Shown: positions 17,264-26,084 of the stretch, in pieces
How positions within the stretch are numbered: position 1 is the first letter of the stretch
Layout of the letters: every line of letters begins with the position of its first letter
The notes under the pieces: generated by a model
Told to the model about the DNA's origin: nothing
The model's input: the letters and a program-made list of their open reading frames with translations, nothing else
The model's database searches: none
Program-made: the position numbers and the translations under genes
Assembly: GCA_027053355.1 (NCBI GenBank)
Contig: JALUDX010000108.1
Coordinates: forward strand, 1-38,522
DNA from: Anaerolineales bacterium
Lineage (GTDB): Bacteria > Chloroflexota > Anaerolineae > Anaerolineales > DRMV01
Direction: 5' to 3'
DNA: 38,522 nt

Positions 17264-18286
17264 ATGCGTACCGCGGATTTCGACTACCATCTGCCCCAAT
17301 CACTGATTGCCCAAGAACCTGCAACGCCGCGCGACAGCGCCCGGCTGATGGTGCTGGCGCGTGACAGCGGGCAGATCACCCACGCCGTGTTTCGGGAAGT
17401 GGGGCGTTTCTTGCGGCCGGGCGATTTGTTGGTGGCGAACCGGACGCGGGTGCTGCCGGCCCGTCTGTTTGCCCGTAAAGCCGGCACTGGCGGGCGGGTG
17501 GAAATTCTGCTCCTGCGCCGCGAAGCCCCTGCGCTGTGGCAGGCGTTGGTGCGGGGGCGTGGCCTCGTCGCAGGCAAGCGCCTGACCCTGCCCCACGGTT
17601 TAGAAGCCGAAATCGTGGCCGTGCTCGACGGCCCCCTGCGCCGGATTCGCTTTTCACGCCCCTTAGACGACACCCTTTCCCGCTGGGGCGAAGTGCCTCT
17701 GCCGCCCTACATCCACCGGCCGCTGGCCGACCCCGAACGCTACCAAACCGTGTTTGCCCAAGAGGCGGGCTCTGCCGCCGCGCCCACCGCGGGCCTTCAC
17801 TTCACCCCCCAGTTGCTCGCCCGGTTGCAAGCGCAGGGCATCGGCTTCACCACCGTGACCTTGCACGTCGGCCTGGATACGTTCGCGCCGGTCAAGGAAG
17901 ACGACCCCCGCGCCCATAAAATCCATACCGAATGGTGCGAAGTTTCAGCGGAGGCCGCGCGTCAAATCAACAGCACCCGCGCCCGCGGGGGGCGCATCGT
18001 CGCGGTAGGCACCACCACCGTGCGCACGCTGGAAACCGCGGCCCGCCACGCGGCGCCGGGGCAGGTGGTTTCCCCCTGGGTGGGCGACACCGATTTGTTC
18101 ATCTTGCCCGGATTTCAGTTTCGGGTGGTCGATGCCTTGATCACCAATTTTCACCTGCCGCGCTCCACCTTGTTGATGTTGGTGAGCGCCTTTGCCGGTC
18201 GCGAGCGCATCTTGCAGGCTTACGAGGTGGCCAAGGCCGCGGGGTATCGCTTCTTTTCCTTTGGTGATGCGATGCTGATTTTGTGA
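17264..18286 (+). CDS. queA: S-adenosylmethionine:tRNA ribosyltransferase-isomerase
   Basis: QueA transfers and rearranges the ribosyl part of SAM onto 7-aminomethyl-7-deazaguanine at tRNA position 34, giving epoxyqueuosine. The family blocks are clear: DFDYHLPQSLIAQEP at the N-terminus, GDLLVANRTRVLPARL, AAPTAGLHFTPQLL, TLHVGLDTFAPV and the C-terminal FHLPRSTLLMLVSAFAGRE. The length of 340 aa is usual. AGGTGA precedes ATG 17264. No other queuosine genes are nearby. Confidence 0.95.
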   Translation: MRTADFDYHLPQSLIAQEPATPRDSARLMVLARDSGQITHAVFREVGRFLRPGDLLVANRTRVLPARLFARKAGTGGRVEILLLRREAPALWQALVRGRGLVAGKRLTLPHGLEAEIVAVLDGPLRRIRFSRPLDDTLSRWGEVPLPPYIHRPLADPERYQTVFAQEAGSAAAPTAGLHFTPQLLARLQAQGIGFTTVTLHVGLDTFAPVKEDDPRAHKIHTEWCEVSAEAARQINSTRARGGRIVAVGTTTVRTLETAARHAAPGQVVSPWVGDTDLFILPGFQFRVVDALITNFHLPRSTLLMLVSAFAGRERILQAYEVAKAAGYRFFSFGDAMLIL

Positions 18287-18325
18287 ACCAAAGGCTGCAA
18301 CCATGCAGCCGCAAGGTAGACCTTG

Positions 18326-18442
18326 GATGACACCAAGTGCCATTTACAGTGCTCCAACCCTCCCGTCTTCTGTGTTTTCGGCGCCTTCTCTGTGTCTTCT
18401 GTGGTTTTCTGCCTGCGTCATCGGTAGAGGCTGAACAGTTAT
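18326..18442. mobile_element. Truncated MITE-like element E3 (right part only)
   Basis: The right arm matches E2 and E4 (AGTGCTCCAACCCT, TTCTGTGTCTTCTGTGG, CTGCGTCATC) and ends AGGCTGAACAGTTAT. The GTAAC left end and the GGAT arm are missing. It stops two bases before the ribosome binding site of the next gene. Confidence 0.75.
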
Positions 18443-18454
18443 CGAGAGGTTACG

Positions 18455-19795
18455 ATGCTTTGGAATTTTGTTTTGATCTTCGTGCTCATTGCCTTGAACG
18501 GCTTTTTCGTGTCGGTCGAGTTTGCCGCGGTTGCCTCGCGGCGCCACCGCATCGAGGTTTTGGCCAAAGAGGGCTCTAAAGCCGCGCGCATCGTGCAGCA
18601 CTGGCTGGAAAGCCCGGCCGCGCGCGACCGCCTGATTGCCGCTTCGCAATTGGGTATCACCATTGTGAGTTTGGCTTTGGGCGCGGTGGGCGAAAAGGCT
18701 TTCGAGGGGGTGTTGGCCGGGTGGTTTGAGCGGGTCTCTTTCCCTGCTTCCTGGCGCTTCGTGCAGGCCGTGCTGCCTGGCTTGCCCTTGCTGCTCTCGT
18801 TGACCATTGTGACCGGCTTTCACGTGGTGCTTGGCGAGCAAGTGCCCAAGGTGGCTACCCTGCGCGCCCCCGAAGCCTTTGCCCTGCGCGCGGCTTACCC
18901 CATGCGCCTGTTCGAGCAGACCTTCCGCTGGTTTGTCGATCTGCTGGACGGCGCGACCCGCTTGACCCTCCGTGTGTTGAGGTTAGAGGCTGCCGACGTC
19001 CACGGCACGCACTTGAGCGTGGAGGAATTGAAGGTGCTGGTGGAGGAAGGCGAAAAAAGTGGCGCTCTGCCTGCTGGCGGTGAGATGCTCAGAGCCGTGC
19101 TTGATTTTAGCGAGCTGATGGTGCGGCAAGTCATGGTGCCGCATACCGAGATTGTGGCCGTGACCGCAGATACCCCCCTTCCGCAAACCATTGTGCTTTT
19201 TTCGCACCATGCCCTGACCAAATTCCCTGTCTATGAAGACGATTTGGACAACATTATCGGTATTCTGCACATCAAAGACGTGGTGCGCCTGTGGGGGACG
19301 GCCGAATTCGAGCAGCGCACAGCCCGCGACCTGGCCCGCGAGCCCCTCTTTGTGCCCGAAACCTTGCCGGTGATCGAAGTGCTGCGCCGATTTCGCGAAA
19401 CCCGGCAGCACATCGCCATCGTGGTGAACGAATACGGCGGCACCGAGGGCCTGGTGACGCTGGAAGACCTGCTGGAAGAAATCGTGGGCGAGGTCAGCGA
19501 CCCCTTCGACCGCGCGGCGCCCGAAGTGGAAATTTTGGAAGACGGCTCAGCCTTGGTAGACGGCCGCGCCCTGTTAGAAGAGGTCAATGAAGCCTTGCAT
19601 CTTGATTTGCAAACGCCGCATTACGACACCATCGCCGGTTTTGTGCTGGATCGATTGGGATGTATCCCCGCGGTGGGTGATGCGGTGGAGGAAGACGGCG
19701 TCCGTCTAACGGTGGTGGCCATGGATGGGCTGCGGATTGTGCGCATCAAGGTGGAGCGCCGACCGCCGCCCGGCGATCCGCAGCCAGAGCAGTAG
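18455..19795 (+). CDS. CNNM/CorC-type membrane protein (DUF21, CBS pair, CorC/HlyC domain)
   Basis: This 446-aa protein has an N-terminal DUF21 membrane domain at about 1-190 (LIALNGFFVSVEFAAV). A CBS pair follows at about 215-350 (MVRQVMVPHTEIVAV, HALTKFPVYEDDLDNIIG, VVNEYGGTEGLVTLEDLLEEIVGE), then the C-terminal CorC/HlyC domain at about 360-440. The family is annotated as hemolysin-related, but the better supported role is magnesium or cobalt efflux. GAGAGG lies just before ATG 18455 and directly follows the end of element E3. Confidence 0.88.
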   Translation: MLWNFVLIFVLIALNGFFVSVEFAAVASRRHRIEVLAKEGSKAARIVQHWLESPAARDRLIAASQLGITIVSLALGAVGEKAFEGVLAGWFERVSFPASWRFVQAVLPGLPLLLSLTIVTGFHVVLGEQVPKVATLRAPEAFALRAAYPMRLFEQTFRWFVDLLDGATRLTLRVLRLEAADVHGTHLSVEELKVLVEEGEKSGALPAGGEMLRAVLDFSELMVRQVMVPHTEIVAVTADTPLPQTIVLFSHHALTKFPVYEDDLDNIIGILHIKDVVRLWGTAEFEQRTARDLAREPLFVPETLPVIEVLRRFRETRQHIAIVVNEYGGTEGLVTLEDLLEEIVGEVSDPFDRAAPEVEILEDGSALVDGRALLEEVNEALHLDLQTPHYDTIAGFVLDRLGCIPAVGDAVEEDGVRLTVVAMDGLRIVRIKVERRPPPGDPQPEQ

Positions 19796-19866
19796 GGGGA
19801 AGCCCCCCAGATTCGCACAGCGCGCGTCCTCGGCGGTTTTCCCTTACCAAAGGGGCGCGGCGAGCG

Positions 19867-20104
19867 GTAACTGTTCAGCCTCTGGAAAATAGCCCACGGA
19901 TGAGCGCGGATGATGGCGGATAGACGCGGATTTTTGGGCGCCGAGAGCGCCAGGAGGAACATCTGAGTAGTCGATCGCCATTTACCCCCCCCATCCTTTA
20001 GTGCTCCAACCCTGCCGCCTTCTGTGTTTTCGGTGTCTTCTCTGTGTCTTCTGTGGTTTTCTGCCTGCGTCATCCGTAGCCTCTCTTTGAGGCTGAATAG
20101 TTAC
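19867..20104. mobile_element. MITE-like element E4 (238 bp) with perfect 8-bp direct repeats
   Basis: The ends GTAACTGTTCAGCCT and AGGCTGAATAGTTAC are inverted repeats with one mismatch in 15. The flanks are GGCGAGCG at 19859-19866 and again at 20105-20112, identical and exactly abutting. The left arm carries four GGAT at 10-bp spacing, and the right arm carries CTGTGTCTTCTGTGG units. It is the best-preserved member of the family. The rest of 19796-20303 holds only the livJ promoter and leader. Confidence 0.9.
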
Positions 20105-20154
20105 GGCGAGCGTAAAATTTCCATAAACAAAGGGGCAGGGGGCGGGTTTCACAC

Positions 20155-20182
20155 TTGACCATCACTTTTCCTTTGGTAAAAT
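20155..20182 (+). promoter_or_regulatory. liv operon promoter
   Basis: TTGACC (20155-20160), a 16-bp spacer and TAAAAT (20177-20182) preceded by TGG form a good promoter with an extended -10. It would leave a livJ leader of about 115 nt. It lies 50 bp beyond element E4. Confidence 0.75.
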
Positions 20183-20303
20183 CAAGTATTAGGGGCTTCA
20201 CATTCCAGAAGCCCTCGTGCATTCTTGGGCGGTGGCGGTGCCTTGTCGGCGTCACCCCCGGCATATCCTGTTCGTTTGCTCTGCGAAGTAAGGAGGAGGA
20301 AGT

Positions 20304-21515
20304 ATGAAGAAGCGATGGTTTATCCTTTTTGCCGTGCTGCTGATTGCGGCATTGGCGCTCGCGGCCTGCGGGCAAAAGTCGTCGTTCAAGTGCGATGACC
20401 CCTACGGCTGTGTGAACATCGGCCCCAACGACCCCATCAAGATTGGGGCGGCCTTGGTGCTGAGCGGCCCGAACGAGTCGCTGGGTGTGGACTCGGTGGG
20501 CGGCGTGGAGATCGCGGTAGATGATTTCACCGCGGCTAACAAAGAATGGCTGGGCAAGCACAGCATTCAGGTGGTGAAGGAAGACTCCCAGTGCTCCGCC
20601 GAAGGTGGTCAGACCGCAGCGCAGAAACTGGCGGCCGATAAGTCCATTGTGGGCGCTATTGGTACGAACTGCTCCAGTGCAGGTGAGCCGGCTTCCAAGA
20701 TCCTCTCAGATGCGCACATTCCGCTGATTTCGCCCTCTAACACGGCGCCTTCGCTGACCGCGCCGGGCACCCACGCCGAGTGCTACCTCCGCACCGCGCA
20801 CAACGACAAGGTGCAGGGTAAGGCCGTGGCCGAGTTTGCTTACAACGTGTTGGGCGCCCGCACCATGGCGACCATCCACGACGGCAGCCCCTACGCCGAG
20901 CAGTTGCAGCAGGTGGCTTGCGACGTGTTCAAACAACTGGGCGGCAAGTGCGTGGCTCAGGAAGCCATCAACGTCGGCGACACCGACATGCACCCGGTGT
21001 TGACCAAGATCGCGGCCAGCAAACCCGATGTACTGTACTACCCCATCTTCATCCAGGAAGGTGCGCTGATCACCCAACAGGCCAAAGAGGTCCCCGGCCT
21101 GGAGAAGACCATCCTGATGGGCTCCGACGGCATGATTTCGCCGGACTTCATCAAGGCAGCCGGCAAGGCGGCTGAAGGGATGTACCTCTCTGGCCCCGCG
21201 GCGGTGAACAACGAGGAGTTCAACAAGAAATATGAGGCGAAATATGGTCAGGAACCGCCCAGCGCCTTCCACCTGCACGCTTACGACGCGGCCACCATGC
21301 TGCTCAACGCCATCAAGAAGGTGGCCGTGGTGGACAAGGATGGCACAATTCACATTCCGCGCAAGGCGCTCTGCCAGGCCCTCTTCAGCACCAAGGACTT
21401 CAAGGGCCTGACCGGCACCCTCACCTGCAACCAGTATGGTGACTGCGCCGACCCGAAGATCAACATCAACCAGATCCAGCACGGCAAGTACGTGCCGGTG
21501 TGGCCGAAGAAGTAA
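20304..21515 (+). CDS. livJ: Branched-chain amino acid type ABC transporter, substrate-binding lipoprotein
   Basis: This 403-aa LivJ-like protein is exported and lipid-anchored: a lysine-rich start and hydrophobic core end in the lipobox LAAC, with the lipidated cysteine at residue 21. The periplasmic-binding fold type I follows, with IKIGAALVLSGPNESLG and GAIGTNCSS typical of the family. It delivers the ligand to LivHM. The actual ligand may be branched-chain amino acids or another compound handled by this family (amides, urea, aromatics). AAGGAGG precedes ATG 20304. It heads the liv operon. Confidence 0.9.
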   Translation: MKKRWFILFAVLLIAALALAACGQKSSFKCDDPYGCVNIGPNDPIKIGAALVLSGPNESLGVDSVGGVEIAVDDFTAANKEWLGKHSIQVVKEDSQCSAEGGQTAAQKLAADKSIVGAIGTNCSSAGEPASKILSDAHIPLISPSNTAPSLTAPGTHAECYLRTAHNDKVQGKAVAEFAYNVLGARTMATIHDGSPYAEQLQQVACDVFKQLGGKCVAQEAINVGDTDMHPVLTKIAASKPDVLYYPIFIQEGALITQQAKEVPGLEKTILMGSDGMISPDFIKAAGKAAEGMYLSGPAAVNNEEFNKKYEAKYGQEPPSAFHLHAYDAATMLLNAIKKVAVVDKDGTIHIPRKALCQALFSTKDFKGLTGTLTCNQYGDCADPKININQIQHGKYVPVWPKK

Positions 21516-21539
21516 CTGGGCTCCGCATAGCGTATGCAA

Positions 21540-21583
21540 GGGTGCCGGAGGTGACGAACATCCGGCACCCTTCTCCCGTTTTT
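21540..21583 (+). terminator. Attenuator-like terminator between livJ and livH
   Basis: The perfect 10-bp stem GGGTGCCGGA/TCCGGCACCC has an 11-nt loop and is followed, after 8 nt, by a GTTTTT run. In binding-protein operons such a site lets most transcripts end after the binding protein, so more LivJ than permease is made. Confidence 0.65.
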
Positions 21584-21641
21584 GACCCCTGCCCGTATAG
21601 CCGGGGTGCCGCCCCGGCCGAGCACGCGAGAGGGAAGTTTA

Positions 21642-22712
21642 ATGGCTGAAAAACTTAAATACTTCCTTGAGCGCCTAAGCCTGGTCGATGTGGTGGTTTG
21701 GTTGTTCGGCCTGGCTATTGTGGTTATTGCCATTGTTGGCGTGATTGGCTCCATCCACAACGCGTATTACACGAAAGAGCAGTGGATGGATTTTGTTGTT
21801 TATGGGGTGTCGCAAGGTGGTGTTTATGCTCTGATTGCCTTGGGTTACACCTTAGTGTATGGCATTCTTTTCATGATTAACTTCGCTCATGGCGATATTT
21901 TCATGGCGGGGGCGTTTACCGGTTATTTTCTGGCAGCAAAGTTGAACCAGTATGGCTTTTACAATGCGCATCCAATCATTTCTTTGTTATTGGTGATGCT
22001 TTTGGCTATGGCTACCTCGGTAGTTGTGGCGCTGATTACCGAGCGGGTGGCTTACCGCCCTCTGAGGCGGGCACCTCGCCTGGTGCCGCTGATCACAGCC
22101 ATCGGCGCTTCTTTTACCATTGAGTACACCTTCCGTGGCTTTTACGGCTCAGGCGTTGAGGCCTACCCCGATATGAAAATTTTTGTTGGTAAGACGACCA
22201 TCCTGGGCTTGCACATCCTCAAAGTGCACGTGCTGGTCATCGTAGTCTCGCTGCTTTTGATGGCCGGTTTGTACGCTTACGTGCAATACACGAAAACCGG
22301 CAAAGCCATGCGCGCGGTGGCCGAAGACAAAGACGTGGCCGCACTGATGGGCGTCGATGTAGACCAGATCATCGTCAACACGTTCATCTTAGGTTCTGCT
22401 TTGGCCGGTGTGGCCGGTGTGCTCTATGCCTTGATTTTCAAGCAGGTACACTTTTTCATGGGCTTTATCCCCGGCATTAAAGCCTTCACCGCTGCGGTGT
22501 TGGGCGGCATTGGGAACGTGCCCGGAGCCATGTTGGGCGGCTTCTTCCTGGGAATTTTCGAGGGCCTGGGGCCGGGGCTGATTCTGGAAGGTCTGGGCAT
22601 TCCCGCGTCTTATCAGTTGAAAGACGTAATCGCCTTTACCTTGTTGGTGCTGGTGCTGATTTTCCGGCCCAGCGGTATTTTGGGCGAACGCCTTTCCGAA
22701 GAAAAAGTGTAG
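21642..22712 (+). CDS. livH: Branched-chain amino acid type ABC permease LivH
   Basis: This 356-aa integral membrane protein has about eight TM helices. The LivH-family blocks GVSQGGVYALIALGYTLVYG and NFAHGDIFMAGA are present, with the coupling segment GKAMRAVAEDKDVAALMGVD and the C-terminal GGIGNVPGAMLGG. ATG 21642 was chosen because GAGAGGGAAG lies upstream; the longer ORF-track start at 21582 falls within the terminator. It has an extra N-terminal TM helix compared with short LivH. It pairs with LivM. Confidence 0.92.
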   Translation: MAEKLKYFLERLSLVDVVVWLFGLAIVVIAIVGVIGSIHNAYYTKEQWMDFVVYGVSQGGVYALIALGYTLVYGILFMINFAHGDIFMAGAFTGYFLAAKLNQYGFYNAHPIISLLLVMLLAMATSVVVALITERVAYRPLRRAPRLVPLITAIGASFTIEYTFRGFYGSGVEAYPDMKIFVGKTTILGLHILKVHVLVIVVSLLLMAGLYAYVQYTKTGKAMRAVAEDKDVAALMGVDVDQIIVNTFILGSALAGVAGVLYALIFKQVHFFMGFIPGIKAFTAAVLGGIGNVPGAMLGGFFLGIFEGLGPGLILEGLGIPASYQLKDVIAFTLLVLVLIFRPSGILGERLSEEKV

Positions 22713-22727
22713 CCGAGGCGGTGCGAT

Positions 22728-24380
22728 ATGGAATCTAATCAATCCCTTTGGATACAAGCCTTCAAAGCCGGTTTGCTTGCCGGCGCCATTGCCCTTTACT
22801 TTACGTTGGTGGGCATGGTGCAGGCGTTTAGCAAGCGTGCAGTGATTGCCAACCTTTCGCTGGGGCATATCACCCTGTTGCTGGCGATGGGCGTGGTGTT
22901 GTATATTTTCGCTTTGCGCGACCCCTCCCCGGCGGCGCCCCGCCTTTTGCATGCCGCCTTTGCCGGGGGCGTGGGGGGACTGTTGTTGGCTCTCTACCCC
23001 TTTTTCGGCCAATGGGTAGACTTCCACTATATGTTTGTGCGTACCTCGCCGGAGTTGTATGCGCTCTTGCGGTTTGGTCAGCCGCCTGTCACAGGGTTGG
23101 TGTTGATGGTTGTCGCCAGTGCAGTGTTGGGCGCGTTGTTGGCTGCGCTGACCTTGCTGGACGCCTTTTGGCGCAACGCCATCATTGAAGCAAGCCTTGT
23201 GACTATTACGGTAGGCATGCTTTCTGACTTGTTCAAGGGCATGACAATCGGGGATATTTTCACGCCCTTTATGAATGCAGAAGGGTTGAATTACATTGGC
23301 GCGGTGCTGGTGTTTGGTTTGACCATTGCCTATGTGGTCTTCAAGCGGAGACGCGCTGAGAAACTGGCTGCTTCTGCGGCCCGGGGTCATACCCAGCAAG
23401 AGGGTGCTTCGCCCAATTTGCGTCGCTGGGCGATAGCCGCCGGGTTGATTGTCCTTTTGTTGGCTTTGCCTGCTATTTTGGGGTCGTACCTTAGCCATGT
23501 GCTCAACATGGTGGGGTTGTACGTCATCATGGGCCTGGGTTTGAACATCGTGGTGGGCTATGCCGGCCTGCTCGACCTGGGCTATGTGGCTTTCTTTGCT
23601 TTGGGCGCTTATACCATGGGGTTACTCACTTCCACGGGCCCCTTGGGCATTGCCCACATGACGTTTTGGGAAGCCCTGCCCTTCTCCATTCTGGTGGCGC
23701 TGACCGCAGGCATCCTCCTGGGCATCCCCGTGTTGCGGATGCGTGGTGACTACCTGGCCATTGTGACGTTGGGCTTTGGTGAAATCATTCGTATCCTGGC
23801 GCTTTCCAACTGGCTGAAGCCGCTGATCGGTGGCGCGCAGGGCATTTTGATGATCATCAAACCCAAGATCTTTTCTTTTACGCTTCACACGCCGGTGCAT
23901 TTTTACTATTTGATTCTCGCAGGCATTTTTCTTGGCTTTTTCGTGGCCTATCGCCTGCGCGAATCGCGTTTGGGCCGGGCGTGGATGGCCATGCGAGAAG
24001 ATGAAGACGTGGCCGAGGCCATGGGCATCGACCTGGTAGCCATCAAACTGACGGCCTTTGCCTTTGGCGCTTCGTTTTCTGGCCTTTCCGGGGCTATTTT
24101 TGCCTCGTATGTGGGCTCAATTTTCCCCCACAGTTTCAACTTGTTAATTTCTATCAACGTGCTTTCGTTGATCATCGTGGGTGGTATTGGTAGCCTGCCC
24201 GGCGTGGTCGTCGGTGCGTTAGCGTTAGTGGGCCTTCCCGAACTGCTCCGGGAGTTTGCCGAGTATCGTATGCTTATGTACGGCTTGGCGCTGATTGCGA
24301 TGATGTTGCTCAAGCCGGAAGGTTTCTGGCCGGAACCCATCCGCCGGCGAGAATTAAAAGCAACCGACAACGGCGATTAG
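22728..24380 (+). CDS. livM: Branched-chain amino acid type ABC permease LivM, with long N-terminal membrane extension
   Basis: The C-terminal 320 residues are a normal LivM domain (LGLNIVVGYAGLLDLGYVAF, RMRGDYLAIVTLGFGEIIR, AMREDEDVAEAMGIDL). The first 230 residues or so add about six further TM helices, giving 550 aa against the usual 300-425. Several LivM proteins carry an N-terminal extension of about 100 residues; this one is longer. The start is fixed by the 15-bp gap to livH, with a weak GAGGCGG site. livG follows after 13 bp. Confidence 0.88.
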   Translation: MESNQSLWIQAFKAGLLAGAIALYFTLVGMVQAFSKRAVIANLSLGHITLLLAMGVVLYIFALRDPSPAAPRLLHAAFAGGVGGLLLALYPFFGQWVDFHYMFVRTSPELYALLRFGQPPVTGLVLMVVASAVLGALLAALTLLDAFWRNAIIEASLVTITVGMLSDLFKGMTIGDIFTPFMNAEGLNYIGAVLVFGLTIAYVVFKRRRAEKLAASAARGHTQQEGASPNLRRWAIAAGLIVLLLALPAILGSYLSHVLNMVGLYVIMGLGLNIVVGYAGLLDLGYVAFFALGAYTMGLLTSTGPLGIAHMTFWEALPFSILVALTAGILLGIPVLRMRGDYLAIVTLGFGEIIRILALSNWLKPLIGGAQGILMIIKPKIFSFTLHTPVHFYYLILAGIFLGFFVAYRLRESRLGRAWMAMREDEDVAEAMGIDLVAIKLTAFAFGASFSGLSGAIFASYVGSIFPHSFNLLISINVLSLIIVGGIGSLPGVVVGALALVGLPELLREFAEYRMLMYGLALIAMMLLKPEGFWPEPIRRRELKATDNGD

Positions 24381-24393
24381 GAGGCGGTGTATC

Positions 24394-25203
24394 ATGGCTC
24401 CCATTTTGATTGCGAAAGGCGTGGTCAAGCGATTTGGCGGTTTGGTGGCCGTCAACAATCTCGATTTCACCATTGAGCAAGGCAGCATTGCCAGCGTCAT
24501 CGGCCCCAACGGTGCGGGGAAGACCACCTTCTTCAACTGCATCACGGGCTTTTACACCCCCGAAGAAGGTAAAATCATCTTCGACGGCCATGAAATTCAG
24601 GGTTTTCGGCCTGATAAGGTGACCCGCATGGGCATTGCGCGCACTTATCAGAACATTCGCCTGTTTTCTAACATGACCGCGTTGGAAAACATTATGGTCG
24701 GCCGTCACCCCCTCATGCGCCACCAATGGTGGGATACCCTGTTCCTTACCTCCCTATACCGCCGTGAAGAACAAGAGGCGTTGGAAGAAGCGCAGCGCCT
24801 GCTGAATTTTGTCGGCTTGCAAGGGCTGGGCGACCACCTGGCTCGTAACCTGCCCTATGGTGCCCAGCGTCGCCTGGAGATTGCCCGCGCCTTGGCCAGC
24901 AAACCCAAACTGCTCTTGCTGGATGAGCCCACCGCGGGCATGAACCCCCAGGAGACCGCAGAGATGATCCGCTTCATCCGCCATTTGCGAGACGAACTGG
25001 GCCTGACTATCTTGTTGATTGAACACGATATGAAGGTGGTGATGACCATCAGCGAAAAAATCGCGGTGATGGACTTCGGCAAGAAAATCGCCGAAGGCCG
25101 ACCCGAGGAAATCCAGCACAACCCGCGGGTAATCGAGGCCTACTTGGGCCGCGGCGCCGCCTCTGGCCTGGGCGGCTCAGAACAGACCGTCGCGGCGGCT
25201 TAG
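24394..25203 (+). CDS. livG: Branched-chain amino acid type ABC ATPase LivG
   Basis: This 269-aa ATPase energises LivHM. Walker A GPNGAGKTT is at residues 37-45, the signature segment LPYGAQRRLEIARAL near 153 (YGAQ replaces LSGGQ, as is common in LivG), and Walker B LLLLDEPTAGM near 171. The H-loop is in LLIEHDMKVV. A strong AGGAGG precedes ATG 24394. The alanine-rich tail is probably disordered. Confidence 0.94.
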   Translation: MAPILIAKGVVKRFGGLVAVNNLDFTIEQGSIASVIGPNGAGKTTFFNCITGFYTPEEGKIIFDGHEIQGFRPDKVTRMGIARTYQNIRLFSNMTALENIMVGRHPLMRHQWWDTLFLTSLYRREEQEALEEAQRLLNFVGLQGLGDHLARNLPYGAQRRLEIARALASKPKLLLLDEPTAGMNPQETAEMIRFIRHLRDELGLTILLIEHDMKVVMTISEKIAVMDFGKKIAEGRPEEIQHNPRVIEAYLGRGAASGLGGSEQTVAAA

Positions 25204-25215
25204 AGGAGAGGGCTT

Positions 25216-25929
25216 ATGGCTATGCTGGAACTTCACGACGTGCATTCCTTCTACGGCAACATTGAGGCCCTCAAGGGCATTTCGTTGACCGTCGACCAGG
25301 GCGAAATTGTGACCCTGATTGGGGCGAACGGCGCGGGCAAAACCACCACCTTGCGCACCATCACCGGCCTGATCAAGCCCCGCCGGGGCCAGGTGACCCT
25401 CGAGGGAGAAGACCTGACCCGCCTGAAACCCCATGAGATTGTGTACAAAGGCGTCTCCATGGTGCCCGAAGGCCGCGGCATTTTTGCTCGCCTCACCGTC
25501 GCCGAGAACTTGGACATGGGCGCGTACATCCGCAACGACAAACAGGGCATCAAAGAAGACCTGGAGCGGGTGTACCAACTGTTCCCCCGCTTGAAAGAGC
25601 GCCGCAGCCAGGTGGCCGGCACCCTTTCGGGCGGTGAGCAGCAGATGTTGGCCATCGGGCGAGCCCTGATGGCGCGGCCGCGGCTGCTGCTGTTAGATGA
25701 GCCTTCGATGGGCCTGGCGCCTGTGTTGGTGGAATTGATTTTCGACACCATTGTGGACATCAACAAGCAGGGCACCACCATTTTGCTGGTAGAGCAGAAC
25801 GCGCTGATGGCCCTTTCGATCGCCCACCGCGGCTACGTGCTGCGCACGGGCGAGATTGTGCTGGCCGATTCGGCCGAAAACTTGCGCATCAACGAAATGG
25901 TGCAAAAAACTTACCTGGGGATGGAATAG
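25216..25929 (+). CDS. livF: Branched-chain amino acid type ABC ATPase LivF
   Basis: This second ATPase of the importer has 237 aa. Walker A GANGAGKTT is at residues 36-44, the signature is LSGGEQQMLAIGRAL and Walker B is LLLLDEPSMGLAP. The Q-loop region GVSMVPEGRGIF is typical of LivF. GAGGAGAGGG precedes ATG 25216. It is the last gene of the operon, followed by a strong terminator. Confidence 0.95.
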   Translation: MAMLELHDVHSFYGNIEALKGISLTVDQGEIVTLIGANGAGKTTTLRTITGLIKPRRGQVTLEGEDLTRLKPHEIVYKGVSMVPEGRGIFARLTVAENLDMGAYIRNDKQGIKEDLERVYQLFPRLKERRSQVAGTLSGGEQQMLAIGRALMARPRLLLLDEPSMGLAPVLVELIFDTIVDINKQGTTILLVEQNALMALSIAHRGYVLRTGEIVLADSAENLRINEMVQKTYLGME

Positions 25930-25953
25930 CCCCTTTGCTCCAGCCTGTATGAC

Positions 25954-25985
25954 GCGCGGCGGTGGCCTAAGCCGCCGCGCTTTTT
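25954..25985 (+). terminator. Rho-independent terminator of the liv operon
   Basis: The stem GCGCGGCGG/CCGCCGCGC (9 bp, loop 9 nt) is followed directly by TTTTTG. Confidence 0.88.
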
Positions 25986-26084
25986 GCTGGCAGGCCGTAC
26001 CCCCGCAGGCGCCCTTTCCCCCAGGCCCGCCGCGACGCGGGCACAACCGCCTCAGGAAGGCGCGCCCCCTGTGAAGGAGCGACG

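Noticed and set aside
18293-18310. Hairpin GGCTGC/GCAGCC after queA as a terminator
   Set aside because: The stem is only 6 bp and no T-run follows, so termination is not supported.
22389-23498. 369-aa minus-strand ORF opposite livH/livM
   Set aside because: It is an antisense frame rich in His/Gln that spans the boundary of two real plus-strand genes.
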